Assembly: GCA_946811185.2 (NCBI GenBank) | Contig: OX328105.1 | Span: forward strand, 43,400,845 to 43,464,844 | Direction: 5' to 3' | DNA from: Hippopus hippopus | Taxonomy: Eukaryota; Mollusca; Bivalvia; Cardiida; Cardiidae | DNA length: 64,000 bases | Notes under the pieces: generated by a model | What the model was told of the DNA's origin: nothing | Database searches by the model: none | Seen by the model: the letters and a program-made list of their open reading frames with translations, nothing else | Shown: positions 43,805 through 56,396 of the stretch, piece after piece | Position numbering within the stretch: the first letter of the stretch is position 1 | How the letters are laid out: each line of letters begins with the position of its first letter | Program-made: the position numbers and the translations under genes

Positions 43805-46464
43805 CAAACCCTTAGGCTGCTAAGCGCGACTTACTGACCTGTTGCGAACAGTGTAGATCAAGATCAGACTGCACAGAACGTGCAGTCTGATCTTTGACCT
43901 ACACAGTCCGATCAGCACCCGATTGTATAAACGTTGGTTAAACTAACCCAGGGTTAAACTCTAACCTTGGGTTAACTTTTAACCAGTTTGGTTAACTAAC
44001 CAAACTGGTTAAACACTTGTATAAAACAGATAACCAAACTGGTTACTTAACTAGAATGGTTAAATTAACCAAAAGTTAACCCAACAAATATATCCCGTCA
44101 TGCAGTTCTCTTTCCAAGTTTTCACGCGCGATACGTCACAAATGTATCCCCTCACGCACATTTTACCGCTCATACAACATAAAGAGAGTGCTTTTGATAA
44201 TTGATTATAAAAATGTATTTTTATAGTAATACCGCTGTTATTTTGGGTTTAAACACATATTTTAGTTTTTGTATAGTCTCCGAAGTCTACACATGTAATT
44301 CAGACAAAAATCTGAGATGTCCGGTCGTATAACGATAAAATAAAGGCTGTCGAAGTGGTTTTGTCCGTACCGAGTGTATCTCTTCCTGCTTGAAAACAGC
44401 GATGACCTCATATTCAGATGCAACGATCTATACATCGGTTTTAAAGACAAATACGATGACTACATACAAGAATATGTCTTAGGTAAGGTTCGTGTGTTTT
44501 ATATATGCAATAGGACTTTCTATCGCAATATTTCTTTCGGCACTTTGAATGACCCGGAAGTTGTGTCATCGGTAACTATTCAGTAAAAGTTTTGTTTGTA
44601 GCAACTGTCTTTTCGTACATTATCCGCCAATATTTGAACAGAAAATGGGTAAATAAGTCCGTAATCCCACACTCCCACCTTCAGTACGATTCTACATAAA
44701 ATGATCGTGTATCAAGACAATGTTTTTGGTCAGTGATTGAAAACAACATAACGGTTGTCACGGGTGAAAAACTACCCAACTTTCGAAAACAAACGATCCA
44801 GAATCCCATGTTGCATCTCATGTTAACTTGACTAAAAGTTGAAAGATTTAGAGTAACATGACGAATATGCTTGATGTTGAAAGTTATCATTATTTGCCAA
44901 TTTGTAATCTTGCCTCACTTTGGCTTGTTTTTGTACCATTTAATAATAAACGAACTAAGGCTGGGAGCTCTATGCAAACAGACATATATAGCTATATACA
45001 TGTAGAAAGTAGCAATCATTCTTAAGTAATTTGTCAGACGATCAGATAACTAGTTGATTTCTGATTATCAGATGGTGATTGGATTTTTAAAACGTGTATG
45101 GTAGATCTATATCCTTTAGTATATTCAACTGAGCACCCACAACATGGGTTTCATCTTGTTTTCATTATGTGTTTTTGTTTTATTCTGATCAATACAAAAC
45201 TTTCATTACTGTCATTCTCATCCTAGGTAAATAAACACATATTTGAATGATGATGGTAAAGTGGTAAAGGGATGGTGTAATTTATTTAGCATGGTAGAGC
45301 ATTATGTCTGATTTTCAAGAACTTGAGTTCAGCATTCTTGGAAAATGACAGGTATGTGTTGTTCAACAATCTAGTTGGTTCAATGTTACCTGTAACTTTT
45401 TTGCCGCCAAAATGAAAAATAATAATAAATCCAGCTTATTTCAAAGCCTGAAAGTAGATTACTCTTGTACTGTAAGATGGTTTTGCTAAAAAAAAAAAAC
45501 AGCATCAGGTAGCAGATTGCACTTTCTGATCTTGATCCATAGTCTCGGCTCTCCAAAAGCTATTTTAATCCCCACTGGCAGTGGAAGAGGTAAGAGAAAT
45601 TAGGTACTGGAAAAATATCTGTCATATCTATGGACTAGTGAATCTCACATGTAACATGCATAAATTACTTTTTCTGTCACGTTTATTTTCTCTGATTATG
45701 CTTTATCTTTCATAGAGATATTTTTGCACCTAATTCAGTTTATGGTAGAAGTGATAGACATACCAGTGTTTTACAGACTTCAAGCAGTTTAAAATTAACT
45801 GCTACCTTACTCATATCTTGTATACAACTGACATATATTTACAAACATGAGCACCAAAAAATATATAGCCTTTGAAGCAGTTACTAGTTGTACATCACTG
45901 AGTTGTAAAAAGAGAGTGTGAAATCATTTTTAGATCCACTGTGGTAAAAAGATCTACTATCAACAGAAAAAAAAATATTGTCATAAATCTACTTCATTGT
46001 AGAGACTTTTAACAGGTCTTTGTATTTTTTTTTGCCAAAGATATTTTCTTTTGTTCTTAGAAATCGAAAGGTGAACAATGTCAGAAAAAAGGGTTATTGT
46101 TGCTTTCATCCAGTAGGTATCAGACTTAGTAAACATTACAAGTACCAGCAGTCAAGTTAAAAACAGAAATCTGTGTCAGTCATAATACACTTTGAAAGGA
46201 AATTTCAGTACAAGTCTATACATTTTATTATATCACTTTCAATCAGTCATTTTCAGTAGATTTTTTTTTGTGGTAAATTTCTCATAAAAGGAGTGAAAGG
46301 TTTAGACTGAAATTTGACTGCTTGTAGAAAAGCTGCATAAGCATGTAGACTGATTTTGGTGTGCAATGGTAGAATTTTACTCATGGTAGGTAGCATCAAA
46401 GTTACAAAAGTGGGCTGGATAGATCTTTGCAATTGTCATTTAGAGATGACATCCATCACATAAC

Positions 46465-46683
46465 AACTCTGTACCAAATAAAAAAAAAATTAGCACTGGT
46501 CCAGATTTAAAACATTTGCAGACAACAAATTAAAGTGTGGTTAAATGATGAAATAGTTGAAAAGGTATAAAACATTGTGGTTAATGGAAAAAATGTTGAT
46601 TACTGGCATTTTTCCATTTTCTCACAATGTTTACCAGGTCTTTTCTATGGTTGCCAAGACAGAATTGTTTGGTAAAGGGTTAA
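46465..46683. repeat. MITE family B copy inside the Harbinger relic
   Basis: It has AACTCTGTACCAAATAA at the start, the AATGTTGATTACTGGCATTT hairpin core and TTTGGTAAAGGGTTAAC at the end. Confidence 0.6.
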
Positions 46684-47166
46684 CACAATGAATTTCACTC
46701 CTTTAAAGATTGAATTTCTACTTTAAATAGGTAAAAACACAGACATTCAGTACAGAATGATAGTGCCTGGACAATGCTGTACCAAGTTTACACTGGGCAG
46801 GTGTTTTAGTGTTATGAGAGATTCAAATGGAGAGCCATACATTCAATCACTCAAACTTTTGAGTAATTTAAGTATCCTCAGTGTGTCACAATGTGCAAAA
46901 GATACTTGAACATGTCACTTGTTCAACCACTCTTTTTCTTTTAAACCAAAGCTATTTGAACCACTTAAAATAGCACATAAAAATGTATCACCATTTCTTA
47001 TCAGACTACCTTTTACAGACAATTTAGATCAAGACCAGACTGCAAAGAACGTGCAGTATGATCTTTGATCTATACCTTTCTTTTGTGTTAACAATATTAT
47101 GGTAGATACTTGTGAAATTATATTGCTATTTTCACTTTTTTTCCCAGACTGGAAAAAGTCCATTTA

Positions 47167-47369
47167 ACTCTTTACCAAAAGACAAAATTGTAGACTGCAA
47201 ATTGAAAGTATTTGCAAACACCAAATTAACTGTTGATCAAATGATGATTTTCCCTTTTTAGAAAACATTTAGGAAAAAGTAAAAAAACTGGTTACCAACA
47301 TTTTCTCATTTTTCAGCAATTTTTTTCTTGGGATCATTGAATCATGTGGTAGAAGGTTAAATTGAATTC
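47167..47369. repeat. MITE family B copy inside the Harbinger relic
   Basis: It starts TTAACTCTTTACCAAAAGAC and ends GTGGTAGAAGGTTAA. The central hairpin has decayed. Confidence 0.6.
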
Positions 47370-47857
47370 TAGGGATTATACGAATTTGTGTATTTCAGTA
47401 CATGTTTTTTTGACAATTTTGGATATTTAATCAGTTTATTATATAAACTTTAGATGGGTATAACATTAGTCATGACATGTTACAGGAATAAATAACTTAA
47501 AATGATAAAACTGTTTTTGTTGCTGTCCCACATTCAGGCTTGTATTGACATCACTCTCCAACTGGAGATAAAAACAACTTTTTATGCCCCTGAAGCTGAT
47601 AGCTTCAAAAAGAAGAAAGTGCTTGTAAAAGTTGATTGCATATCAACCCATTACATTTTTGATGCTGCTGAAAAAGCACATTATCCTCTTCTATAAGTAT
47701 ACATCCTAAATGTAAGGTGAAATGGGGTTTGGAAAATCTAAAAATAGCTTGTTAAGTATAGGTTTTATTTGTTTGTGGAAGAAAGACAAAGGTTTATGAA
47801 AGGAACACACAGATTATGTTCCAGTTGTATGGTTGTATGGTGTTTCACATCATTATC

Positions 47858-48135
47858 ATTATTATAAGTTTCAGTCTTATCATGGCGACCAGTGCACCTA
47901 TCCATGCTTTCCTGGAATTTTTGTTACCAGTACTCACCACAATATCCCTTCCGAGCCACTGGCTGCTTTCCCACATAACCATCATCAAAACAATGATCAG
48001 CGGTGAGAGAGGAATGAATCCTGTCACAATGACTATCACCAATCCTCGGAAAGAAATTGGTTGAGCCGCGGATCAAACTAGTGACCTCCTGTTCTCAAGT
48101 CTTGTACACTACCGACTGAGCTACCGAGGCTTGGC
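47858..48135 (-). repeat. tRNA-derived SINE, minus orientation
   Basis: On the minus strand the head GCCTCGGTAGCTCAGTCGG and a body matching 53058-53360 through CAGCCAGTGGCTCGGAAGG can be followed. The frames on both strands here are SINE translation. Confidence 0.75.
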
Positions 48136-48696
48136 AGATTATGCTCTAGACATGTAGTCGTATCCAATTATGGGAAAAACTGAAAAAGCCATTTTTTTGT
48201 CGTTAGACCCCTTTCTGCAGTCACTGGCACAAATTTATTTAAGTTAAAGGCGCGTATTATGTATTCATTGAAGTCAAAAGCCAAAGTTCTTGATCCAATT
48301 TAAATTTCTGACTACATGAATGTGAAAAAAAATGGAAAGAGTACAGAAAATCCCTTGGTGAAAATAGGTAAAACAGATCTGATTTAAACTCCGAACTCCT
48401 TTTCCGTAGACAGGTGCCATATCCATTAGGCCATCAAATTCTCATTCCTATATGAGCGTAGATTATCATAATTAAATATAGCATACATTCCCTGGTGCAT
48501 AAATTAGATATTATCTTTGTTTTTAAAGAAAATAGGATGTTATATTATGGGGAAAATCAATTAGACTTCACTATTTGCTCTTATTTGTATGTCACTTTCA
48601 ACATTCAGGGTACAGTCCCGACAGGGGAGACTAGACACTGTTTTATCACCCAGGAAAGTTGCAAAATCGCAGGTTTCCTGCACACTTTTATCTGTT

Positions 48697-48771
48697 AATG
48701 AAGGCCGCTCAATATTCAGACGGACATAAAATTTCAATGTGGGTGCCATCAACGCATCCCACAACTCCAGA
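48697..48771 (-). pseudogene. Harbinger transposase fragment
   Basis: The minus strand reads SGVVGCVDGTHIEILCPSEY, the DGTH block with the first catalytic Asp of the DDE_Tnp_4 family. A stop follows directly, then AAFINR, matching the usual next block, and another stop. No further catalytic block can be followed. Confidence 0.8.
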
Positions 48772-49527
48772 AAAAAACTGCCGATCTCGTAAAACCCATG
48801 TCGTGTGGTCCCTCGTTTGTCCCCGGTCGTCGTGAATTTTATGTAGGCCTACCGGTTTACCTAGATCTACGTCTTTCAAAGTAAACAGTGTCTTTTGAGC
48901 CTAACCCTTGCGATGGTTCTGGGCAAATTACGGATATCTACCCCAAATGTGTCCACAAAATCAACCACGAAAAACTTTAGGACAATACTATGCCTAGCTA
49001 GGCTAGATCTTGATGTCAATGTAAGTTACAATTCGTCCCGTGTTGAAGTCGATCCCCTAAAAGTTTTTCTAGTCTGTCTATACAGGAATCATACATATAC
49101 AATCTCTTGTCTAAATTTGCCGCTTCAAACCTAGATCTACATCGTCGTCGAAGTTTTTTGTCGTCGAATTCGTAAGTTTGCACATTTAATCGTCGAGATT
49201 GCCTCGGTTGTCTAGCTACCGGTGTAACAAGGGCGGCCATGTTGTTTTTTGGTTAAATGGTTAACCGGTATAGTGGAGGTGGGTTAAATTTAACCGGAAT
49301 TTGATTCTGGTTAAAGTTAACCAGATCTTTATACAATCGCTAACCAATAATTTAACCCAAACTCTCTCCTAACCAAACTTTTAACCCAGTGGTTAAATTT
49401 AACCAACGTTTATACAATCGGGTGCAGGAGATATTTTTCTCCCCAAAAATACATTTCAAAAAGCAACATTACGGTTTTTACAATCGGCTTGAAACTTTCA
49501 TTTCACTTATTTCGCAGGATAAGGGTT

Positions 49528-51314
49528 AAAAAAAATTGATTCTTGTACTTGATAAGTGCTGTTTTATTACTCAGCATAAAATGGAAATTCTTCTTTTTGT
49601 CTTTTCAATACTGCAAACATCATGCCTTTTATCATTTTAATGTAACAGTTGCATACATTGTTAAGCATTCATGTATGACGCCATTGAAAATATTGAATAA
49701 GATAATGCGATAAAACAATTATATGGTGCACGGTTTGTGTTGCAGAAGGATAATTAACTTTCTGTCCTTGTACATGTCGCGTGAATTATTGACTGCGTCT
49801 CTTACCATGGCGATATCTATAAATAGAATACATTCAAATATCTAAACTGTGCGTGATAAATGTCAGCCAATTAATAATCATTTGTCATTTTTAAGTGACA
49901 AAATTGTTAAAAATTTGTTTGATCTCGTAATACATGAGAAATATCCTAAAATTATATAATGAGATTTTGGGGGACAAAGAAGGGGTGTATAAGGTGTGGA
50001 CAGCGATATTATTTGAAAATAAACGTTACAGTACTGTATGACACTAATTCTACACGAAGTTACAGATTTTCTTGAGAATCAAAAAGAAGCAGAATTTGAT
50101 TTTTAGAAGGTGATGGCCTTTTAGGTCTCACCTTCTTATCTCAACCGTTAAACTGAAATCTTGCGACGACGAATCACTCCTCTGTTTAAAAAAATGGGTC
50201 TTCATAGATCAACGAACAGACTCGTCTGTGTCATTTGATATGTGAAAATAACGCGTGGATTGAAAAAGTGTGCAAGTCAATTACACAAACAATGAGTTTC
50301 CGAGTTAAATTTCATAGAATTAGCTCTAGACTTGAAATTGGCCTCGTTTCGCAGATTTGACATAGCCTAGTTTCACTCGTCACAACTCGGCCGATTCCGT
50401 ACCTACATCTAACCTCGTCCGTATAACGGTCGTTTCCATTTGAACTGCGAACCACGTGATCTTATACATGGCGCGCCTCTGTCAGTCGTTTAGCAACAAC
50501 ATAAACAACCTCGATGAAGTTATTCACATCTGTTTATCTGTCGGTGAAAACTTCAATCGGAATTGATAAACCACGTTAAATAATGAATGTACGAACTGTT
50601 TTCCAACTCAACTGAAATATAGTTAGAAAGATTTCGATAGAAAGTTGAAACTCAGGTTTTCTTTTTTAAGAGGAGCCTTACAATTTTCAGAACGGTAAAC
50701 CGGCGTATTTCCGGGTATGTACCGATCTGGTGCATATCAATCCACCAGATACAGCCGAGGGATTTGATGGCTCCCATCACCTGAGGTATGCCGAATGAGC
50801 CTAGTTTATAAAGACTACATCGCTGATGAATAGATAAGAGAAACACCCAAATGCACCCCAAACCACTTTATTACACCCAAAACCACTGTCATTAAACCCC
50901 AACCACTCTCCTAACACCTAAAACCGCAAGCAAACCACTTATATACACTAAAATAGTCATGAGAAAATCAATCTTAGAGAAAAAATGTTGTCAACCGTCA
51001 GATGGATAAATTTCCAATGAAATGGACCACCGTTAAAACTTATTTGTTTGCAAATCTTTACAATCACCTTCTAGTAGTACCTTCAACTTTGATCCTCTGA
51101 TTTCACTGCACTGACAATGTTTTTTCTCACTACGGCCAATGCAACCCGTACATAAAGCAATTTGGGGTCATCACGTTCCAGTCACATTTCATGCATGGAA
51201 CTTTATCGGCAAACATCTTTCTTTTAAGACTTACCAACGTGATCATTTTTATTTATTATACTGCAAAGAAATTTCTAGTGATCTGATTGGATAATATGCC
51301 CCGCATATATATAT
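49528..51314. other. Intergenic, no gene recognised
   Basis: The stretch is AT-rich and unique. At 50850-50945 an ACCCAAAACCAC-like unit repeats several times. Confidence 0.4.
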
Positions 51315-51575
51315 GGCTTGCAACACGCGAAAAGAGGCATTCGGACATATGCGTAAAGTGTTGTCTCGGATCAGCTTGCGCAGTCCGCGCAGGCTAATCC
51401 GAGACGGCACTTTACGACTACAATACATTTTGTTCTTCAGTAGACTTGCGCAAAACAAAACATTACATAAAAACGGAAAGTGTCGTTTCGGATTAGCCTG
51501 CGCGGACTGCGCAGGCTGATCCGAGACGACACTTTATGCAAATGTCCGAATGTCCCTTTTCACGTGTTGCATGCC
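51315..51575. repeat. 261-bp MITE family D, copy 3
   Basis: Ends GGCTTGCAACACGCGAAAAG and CACGTGTTGCATGCC, identical length to copies 1 and 2. Confidence 0.9.
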
Positions 51576-51888
51576 ATATCAAGTACACTGGCAAAACCAA
51601 CGTAAAAACAGTCTCCCTTTCGGGGGCCCCGTATACATGACTACACTTACAACACAACATTCAAAATAGCGGCGTCGATCAAGATTAACATCAAGATTAT
51701 GCACCAAACTGCACGTTTTACCAAGGTTTCAGTGACGTCAGTAACCAGTGACGTCCGTTTTCATTGAATTGGGGCACTCAGAAGGGAAATTCTACTTCGT
51801 CAGCGTACTCAATTTTTGAAACCAAAAAATAGGTAAATTTCGCTTAACACACGTTGGAATGGTAAAACTTTGCAGTTTAATAAATTCG

Positions 51889-52030
51889 TTGTACGGTCAG
51901 GTGGCAGGGGACTTGGAAACTTGTTCACGGCTGTGGTGAATAATGTCGCCACCGCGCCTTCGGCTCGGGGCGACAAGATTCACCACAGCCGTGAACAAGT
52001 TTCCAAGTCCCCTGCCACCTGACCGTACAA
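51889..52030. repeat. 142-bp palindrome with GC-rich apex
   Basis: TTGTACGGTCAGGTGGCAGG is mirrored at the right end and the arms match almost perfectly for about 60 bp. The apex is rich in CGCC/GGCG. It looks young. Confidence 0.85.
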
Positions 52031-52105
52031 CTACTAATGCAAATGAATTCGGCACACCGTTTTCACTAAATTATGTAAAGATGGTCTTGCACTACAACTG
52101 CATAT

Positions 52106-52365
52106 GAGTCACGCTCCGTGGAAAGGAGGCTTGATGCATCTGCAAAAAGTATCGATCCAGGTCAGCCTGCGCATTCTGCACAGACTAATCTTGGTAGAAA
52201 CATTTTTCTAGTGGTACATTTTTTGCATATCAAAGGAACGTCCTACCTCATGGTTCAGTTGGTTCTAACAAAAGCTAGATTTTATGGATCCGTGATGTGA
52301 TGACTTGCTTGGTATCATGCATTACAGAGATGCATTAAACCCCCTTCTGCCAGAACATGGCTCAC
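52106..52365. repeat. MITE family A copy
   Basis: It runs from ATGAGTCACGCTCCGTGG to CCAGAACATGGCTCAC with all family segments. Confidence 0.8.
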
Positions 52366-52496
52366 TTACACATTCATGGACACAGGGAAGTACGTTTTAA
52401 ACCCGATATCAGGAGAATTCACAAAGAATCTATTTCAAAAGTCCATGAAAAAGGTAGTAGCATCAACATGGTCCAGCTGTTGAGATAAAGTCGTCT

Positions 52497-52725
52497 TTAA
52501 CCCTTTCCCAAACAATCCCTGGTTTTCATGACCCTGAGAAAGAAGCCTTCTGAAAACATTGTGGGAAAAGGAGAAAATGCTGGTAACCAGCATTTTCTCC
52601 TTTTTCCACAATGTTTTCTTCCCTTCCAAAAACAAATTTCAATTTTTGAGTCAGATTAATTTTGTCGTCTTCAAATGCTTCCAAGTTGGACTAGTCTAAA
52701 ATTTTGTCGTTTGGTAAAGAGTTAA
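52497..52725. repeat. MITE family B copy, best preserved
   Basis: The terminal repeats are TTTAACCCTTTCCCAAAC and GTTTGGTAAAGAGTTAA. The centre is a near-perfect hairpin (GTGGGAAAAGGAGAAAATGC mirrored). Confidence 0.8.
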
Positions 52726-52789
52726 GATGAAGACGCAGAGCCAACTTGTCAAACAATTGAAAATGTCAAGTAAAGCATTGACGGAGCGT

Positions 52790-53058
52790 TTCTGGCAGCG
52801 AAGCGCGACAATTTATCTGTGTCATGTTAAGTAATTTACCTTTTTTTTTTGCAAAAGCCCGTAAACATGTTTCATGTTGTTAATATTTAAATCACCTTTG
52901 ACAATGAAAGAAATCACCTTAAAAGATGCTGTCTGTGTGTGCATAGGTGTTTGTCGAAAAGATTTCTTCCAGAAAACTCGGTCATCGATTTGGATTCAGA
53001 TTTCCACAAGTAAAGGTGAGATTATAATTATTATCTAATTCTTTATTAATTCTAGCCG
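52790..53058 (+). repeat. Segment shared with 15528-15808
   Basis: See 15528-15808. Here the shared stretch is interrupted at its end by the SINE at 53058, which the other locus lacks. Confidence 0.6.
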
Positions 53059-53360
53059 AGCCCTGGTAGCTCAGTCGGTAGCGCTCAGGACTTGAGAACG
53101 GGTGTCGTGGGTTCGATCCCTGGCTCGACCAATTTTTTTTTTCCGAGGATTGATGATAGTCATTGCGACAGGATTCATTCCTCTCCCACCGCTGACCATT
53201 ATTACGACAATGATTATGTGGGAGAGTGGCTTGAAAGAAAATTGTGCGGACTACTGGTAAAAAAGCAATCCAGGAAAGCATGGATAGGTGCACTGGCCGC
53301 CGCGATATAACTGAAATAATGTTGAAAACGGCGTTAAACACCAAACAATCAATCAATCAA
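53058..53360 (+). repeat. tRNA-derived SINE with 16-bp target duplication
   Basis: The head GAGCCCTGGTAGCTCAGTCG, with B box GGTTCGATCCC, looks like an almost intact tRNA. The central part GACAGGATTCATTCCTCTCC resembles the conserved core of mollusc V-SINEs such as RUDI. The end is (AATC)n. TTTATTAATTCTAGCC flanks it at 53042-53057 and 53361-53376. The A and B boxes would serve as an internal RNA polymerase III promoter. Confidence 0.85.
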
Positions 53361-53489
53361 TTTATTAATTCTAGCCTTCTAATTAGGTTTTCGCGAAAAC
53401 GCATGCGTTGTTTTGCTTTCAAAACACTTAATTTGAGTAGAATATTCGAATGCAATGCAAAAGGCTTGTACTTTTTTTTAATGGATGTG

Positions 53490-53733
53490 AAATTGCTTTG
53501 GCAAAACGGGATTGATTGCATCCGCGTGATGCATGATAGTAAGCTAGTAAGAACATAATAATGGATCCATACTCGTAAACCCCATTTGTCTATCACCAGG
53601 CTGAATCATGAGATGCACTAGTCCTTTCACCTGTAGGAAATTTACTAATAGTAAAAAAAATTCGACCTATGTCGGCCTGTGCGATACTTTTTTGCAGATG
53701 CACTAAGCCCCTTTTTTCACAGAGATTGGCTCA
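53490..53733. repeat. MITE family A copy
   Basis: It has TTGGCAAAACGGGATTGATT, ATGGATCCATACTCG and TTTTCACAGAGATTGGCTCA. Confidence 0.65.
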
Positions 53734-53750
53734 ATCAGACTTTTGGTATT

Positions 53751-53943
53751 TTAACCCATATCCTGCCAAATAAGTGAAACTGTCAAGCCAGTATTAAAAA
53801 CCCAAATTTTGCTATATCAAAGGTATTTTTTGGGGGAAATATGTCCTTATCGCACAGTGTAGATCCAAGATCAGACCGCACGTTCTGTGCAGTCTGAACT
53901 TGACCTACACTGTCAGCAAAAGGTCAGTGAGTCGCGCTGGGTT
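53751..53943. repeat. MITE family C copy
   Basis: It starts TTTTAACCCATATCCTGCC, has the AGATCAGACCGCACGTTCTG palindrome and ends GAGTCGCGCTGGGTTAA. Confidence 0.75.
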
Positions 53944-54654
53944 AACATTCTTAACAACAGTACTAAAATATACAAAATGTTGATATTCAGAACTTATACG
54001 TCTTCAGGAAGATGTCCATTATTCTTTGAGTAGTATGTAAAAATTGGTTTTTAATCATAGGGTTGTTTAGGCTATACTTACCACAAACGTTAAAATTCAG
54101 CCGAAAAAAAACGGGTACTTTGGCATGAATTTTTTTGCACAATTTAGCTCGGCTGTTTTCGGAGAAAACGTCGAGGTATTGTCACAGCCCTCGCGTTGTC
54201 GTCGTCGTGCAAAAACTATGACATTTTATAATATCCTCTGTTATTACCAAAGATATTTACTTTCAAACTTAGACAAATTGTTAACTATTAAAAGGGGAAC
54301 CTATACAACAAGGGCAGGTAACTATAATGATATTTTTGACACAGTTATGCCTCCTTTTCGACTCAGAATTCTCGCTGAAAATCAAGCAACCGCAGCCGGG
54401 CGATGGCTTCCGCATATGTTGCTCTTGTTGCTTCTTTCTGCGGTTGAATACTCCTTGATATGGAATAAATCTGAGAAGTAAAACGCAAATTGATTTTTGA
54501 GCATTTACAAAACTGAGCAATAATAATTGCAGGGCACATTTTGATTCATTTTGGAGAGATAAGTCTCATGTTTTAAGTATGCCTCTCAGAGCGATTCAAA
54601 AAGCTTCATATGAACGTTTGGAGCAAGATATGCAAAAGTAAAAGTGCAGGCTTT

Positions 54655-54882
54655 TTAACTCTTTACCAAACGACAAAATTTTGGACTAGTCCAAATGAAA
54701 GCATTTGCAGAAGACAAAATAAACGGACTCAAAACTTGAAACTTGACTTTGGAAGAGTAGAAAACACTGTGAGAAAAGGAGAAAATGCTGGTTACCAGCA
54801 TTTTCTCCTTTTCCCACAATGTTTTCAGAAGGCCTCTTCCCCAGGGTCGTTAAACCAGGGATTGTTTGGTAAAGGGTTAATT
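54655..54882. repeat. MITE family B copy
   Basis: It starts TTTAACTCTTTACCAAACG, has a perfect hairpin GAGAAAATGCTGGTTACCAG and ends GTTTGGTAAAGGGTTAA. Confidence 0.8.
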
Positions 54883-55066
54883 GATTCAGTGGAGTGGAGT
54901 TCTTTTCTATTAAAGTGATAAGGTGAGAATGGTCGTTATTCAGGGGTTCTCAAATTCCAACCAACCACATGTTGAGCTCGTTTACAAGATACGTTTTTTT
55001 TTTAAACTTTGTTCAAGACAACCAGCATTTGAGGCGCACTTTATCAAAAAGCGTTTTTTTTTTTAT

Positions 55067-55290
55067 ACATCTGCAAAAAAGTACCGACCCCGAGACAGTA
55101 GTCCGCGCAGGCTGACCTGGATCGAAACTTTTTTGCCATTTGTAAATTTTCTACATGCCCAAGGATCAGTCTGCCACACGACTCAGTCGATTGTTATACA
55201 AATACATTTTATGGATCCATAATCATGTGATATTTGGTATAATGGATCATGGAAATGAATTAAACCCCTTTTACCAGAGCATGGCTCATT
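55067..55290. repeat. MITE family A copy, left end lost
   Basis: It begins within the ACATCTGCAAAAAAGTACCG segment and ends CCAGAGCATGGCTCAT. Confidence 0.65.
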
Positions 55291-55338
55291 TTGAAAGTAT
55301 TTGCGAACGACATACTTAATATGGCTCATATCATTTCA

Positions 55339-55598
55339 GTCGTGCTCTGTGAATAGGGGGCTTAATACATCTGCGAAAAGTATCGACTCAGGTCAGCCTG
55401 CGCAATCCGCGCAGGCTGACCTGAGCCGAAACTTTTCGCTATAGGTCACTTTTCTGTATTGCCAAGTACTAGTCTACCTCAAGATTAAGTAGGTTGTTAA
55501 AAAACGTGGCCATTATGAATCCGTGATTATGTGATGACTTAATTGGTATGATGGGTCAAGGAGATGCATTAAGCCCCCTTTTGCCAGAGCTTGGCTGA
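55339..55598. repeat. MITE family A copy
   Basis: It runs from GTCGTGCTCTGTGAATAGG to CCAGAGCTTGGCTGA with a perfect CAGGTCAGCCTGCGC palindrome. Confidence 0.8.
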
Positions 55599-56118
55599 TT
55601 TGTTTTGTCTTTGTACTGGTTGAAATATTACGATTAAAAAAAAGGGTCTTTACCAAGATATTCTTCTTTTCCCACAAAGTTTTTAAAACTCGTAAAATTC
55701 TTCATTTAGGACCGATAAAACACGGTATCCTTTTGTAAAATTTTTAAAAATATATTCTTTGCAATATATAAAATTTATATCTTGTAGAAAGTTCTTATCT
55801 AAAAGTTTATAAGCCACAAACTAGTCGTATAAGAATTTCAGAATCTTTTAAGATTAATAAAATGATATAGAAAATTCAAGTGCTATGTTTTTGCAGATTT
55901 CGTGCACTAAGCGGGAACTTTCGACTGATGTTAAGCCGATTGCTGGTTAAAGTTAAAGTGTGTTAAAAGAATATTCAGTAAGGAAACTGATGAAAATCCA
56001 CCAAATAATTCTAGCTCTAGGAATAAAGAAAAACAGAATGTCCATTGCCACAGAGAAGTGTTCAATTCCTCCGGATGGATTAATTTACGCCCACAATTCT
56101 ACAATAAAACATTCAGTT

Positions 56119-56396
56119 GAGCCGTGCTCTGGCAAGGGGGGGGGTGGGTTTGATGCGTTATATAAGCATGTTATATAAGCATTATAAGCGTTATACAAGC
56201 AAGTCATCACATAATTTATGGGTCAATAAAATCCATTTCGTGTATCAACCGACTGAACCCTGAGGTAGAATAGTCGTTTGACATACAGAATATTGACCAA
56301 TAGCAAAAAGTTTCGACACATGTCAGCCTGCGCAGACTGACATGAGTCGATACTTTTTGCAGATGCATTAAAACCTGTTTCACGGAGCATGCCTCA
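56119..56396. repeat. MITE family A copy, opposite orientation
   Basis: It starts GAGCCGTGCTCTGGCAAGG and ends TTTCACGGAGCATGCCTC. A short ATATAAGCATTATA expansion sits in the left half. It lies about 110 bp before the 5' exon of METTL27-like copy C. Confidence 0.75.

Larger units (their letters stand above)
43916..49424 (-). mobile_element. PIF/Harbinger-like DNA transposon, degraded
   Basis: It starts CACCCGATTGTATAAACG and ends with the complement. CAG at 43913-43915 and 49425-49427 forms a 3-bp target duplication as in PIF/Harbinger. The subterminal regions are dense in GGTTAA/TTAACC motifs. A transposase remnant lies at 48697-48771 on the minus strand. The rest holds family B MITEs, a SINE and AT-rich sequence, so it is long dead. 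Confidence 0.8.
43805..49527. repeat. MITE family C copy split by a Harbinger element
   Basis: The left part (AACCCTTAGGCTGC to CACAGTCCGATCAG) and the right part (CAGGAGATATTTTTCTCC to GGATAAGGGTTAA) join into an ordinary family C repeat if the Harbinger and one CAG are removed. Confidence 0.75.

Noticed and set aside
48895..49240. Frames near the right end of the Harbinger relic
   Set aside because: No match to the second Harbinger protein could be made; stops occur in all extended frames.
53058..53131. tRNA gene
   Set aside because: The tRNA-like head is joined to a SINE body with (AATC)n end and target duplications.
54125..54481. 118-codon frame
   Set aside because: No recognisable domain, no promoter or splice signals, and the GTAACTATAATG-type sequence resembles a dispersed mollusc repeat.
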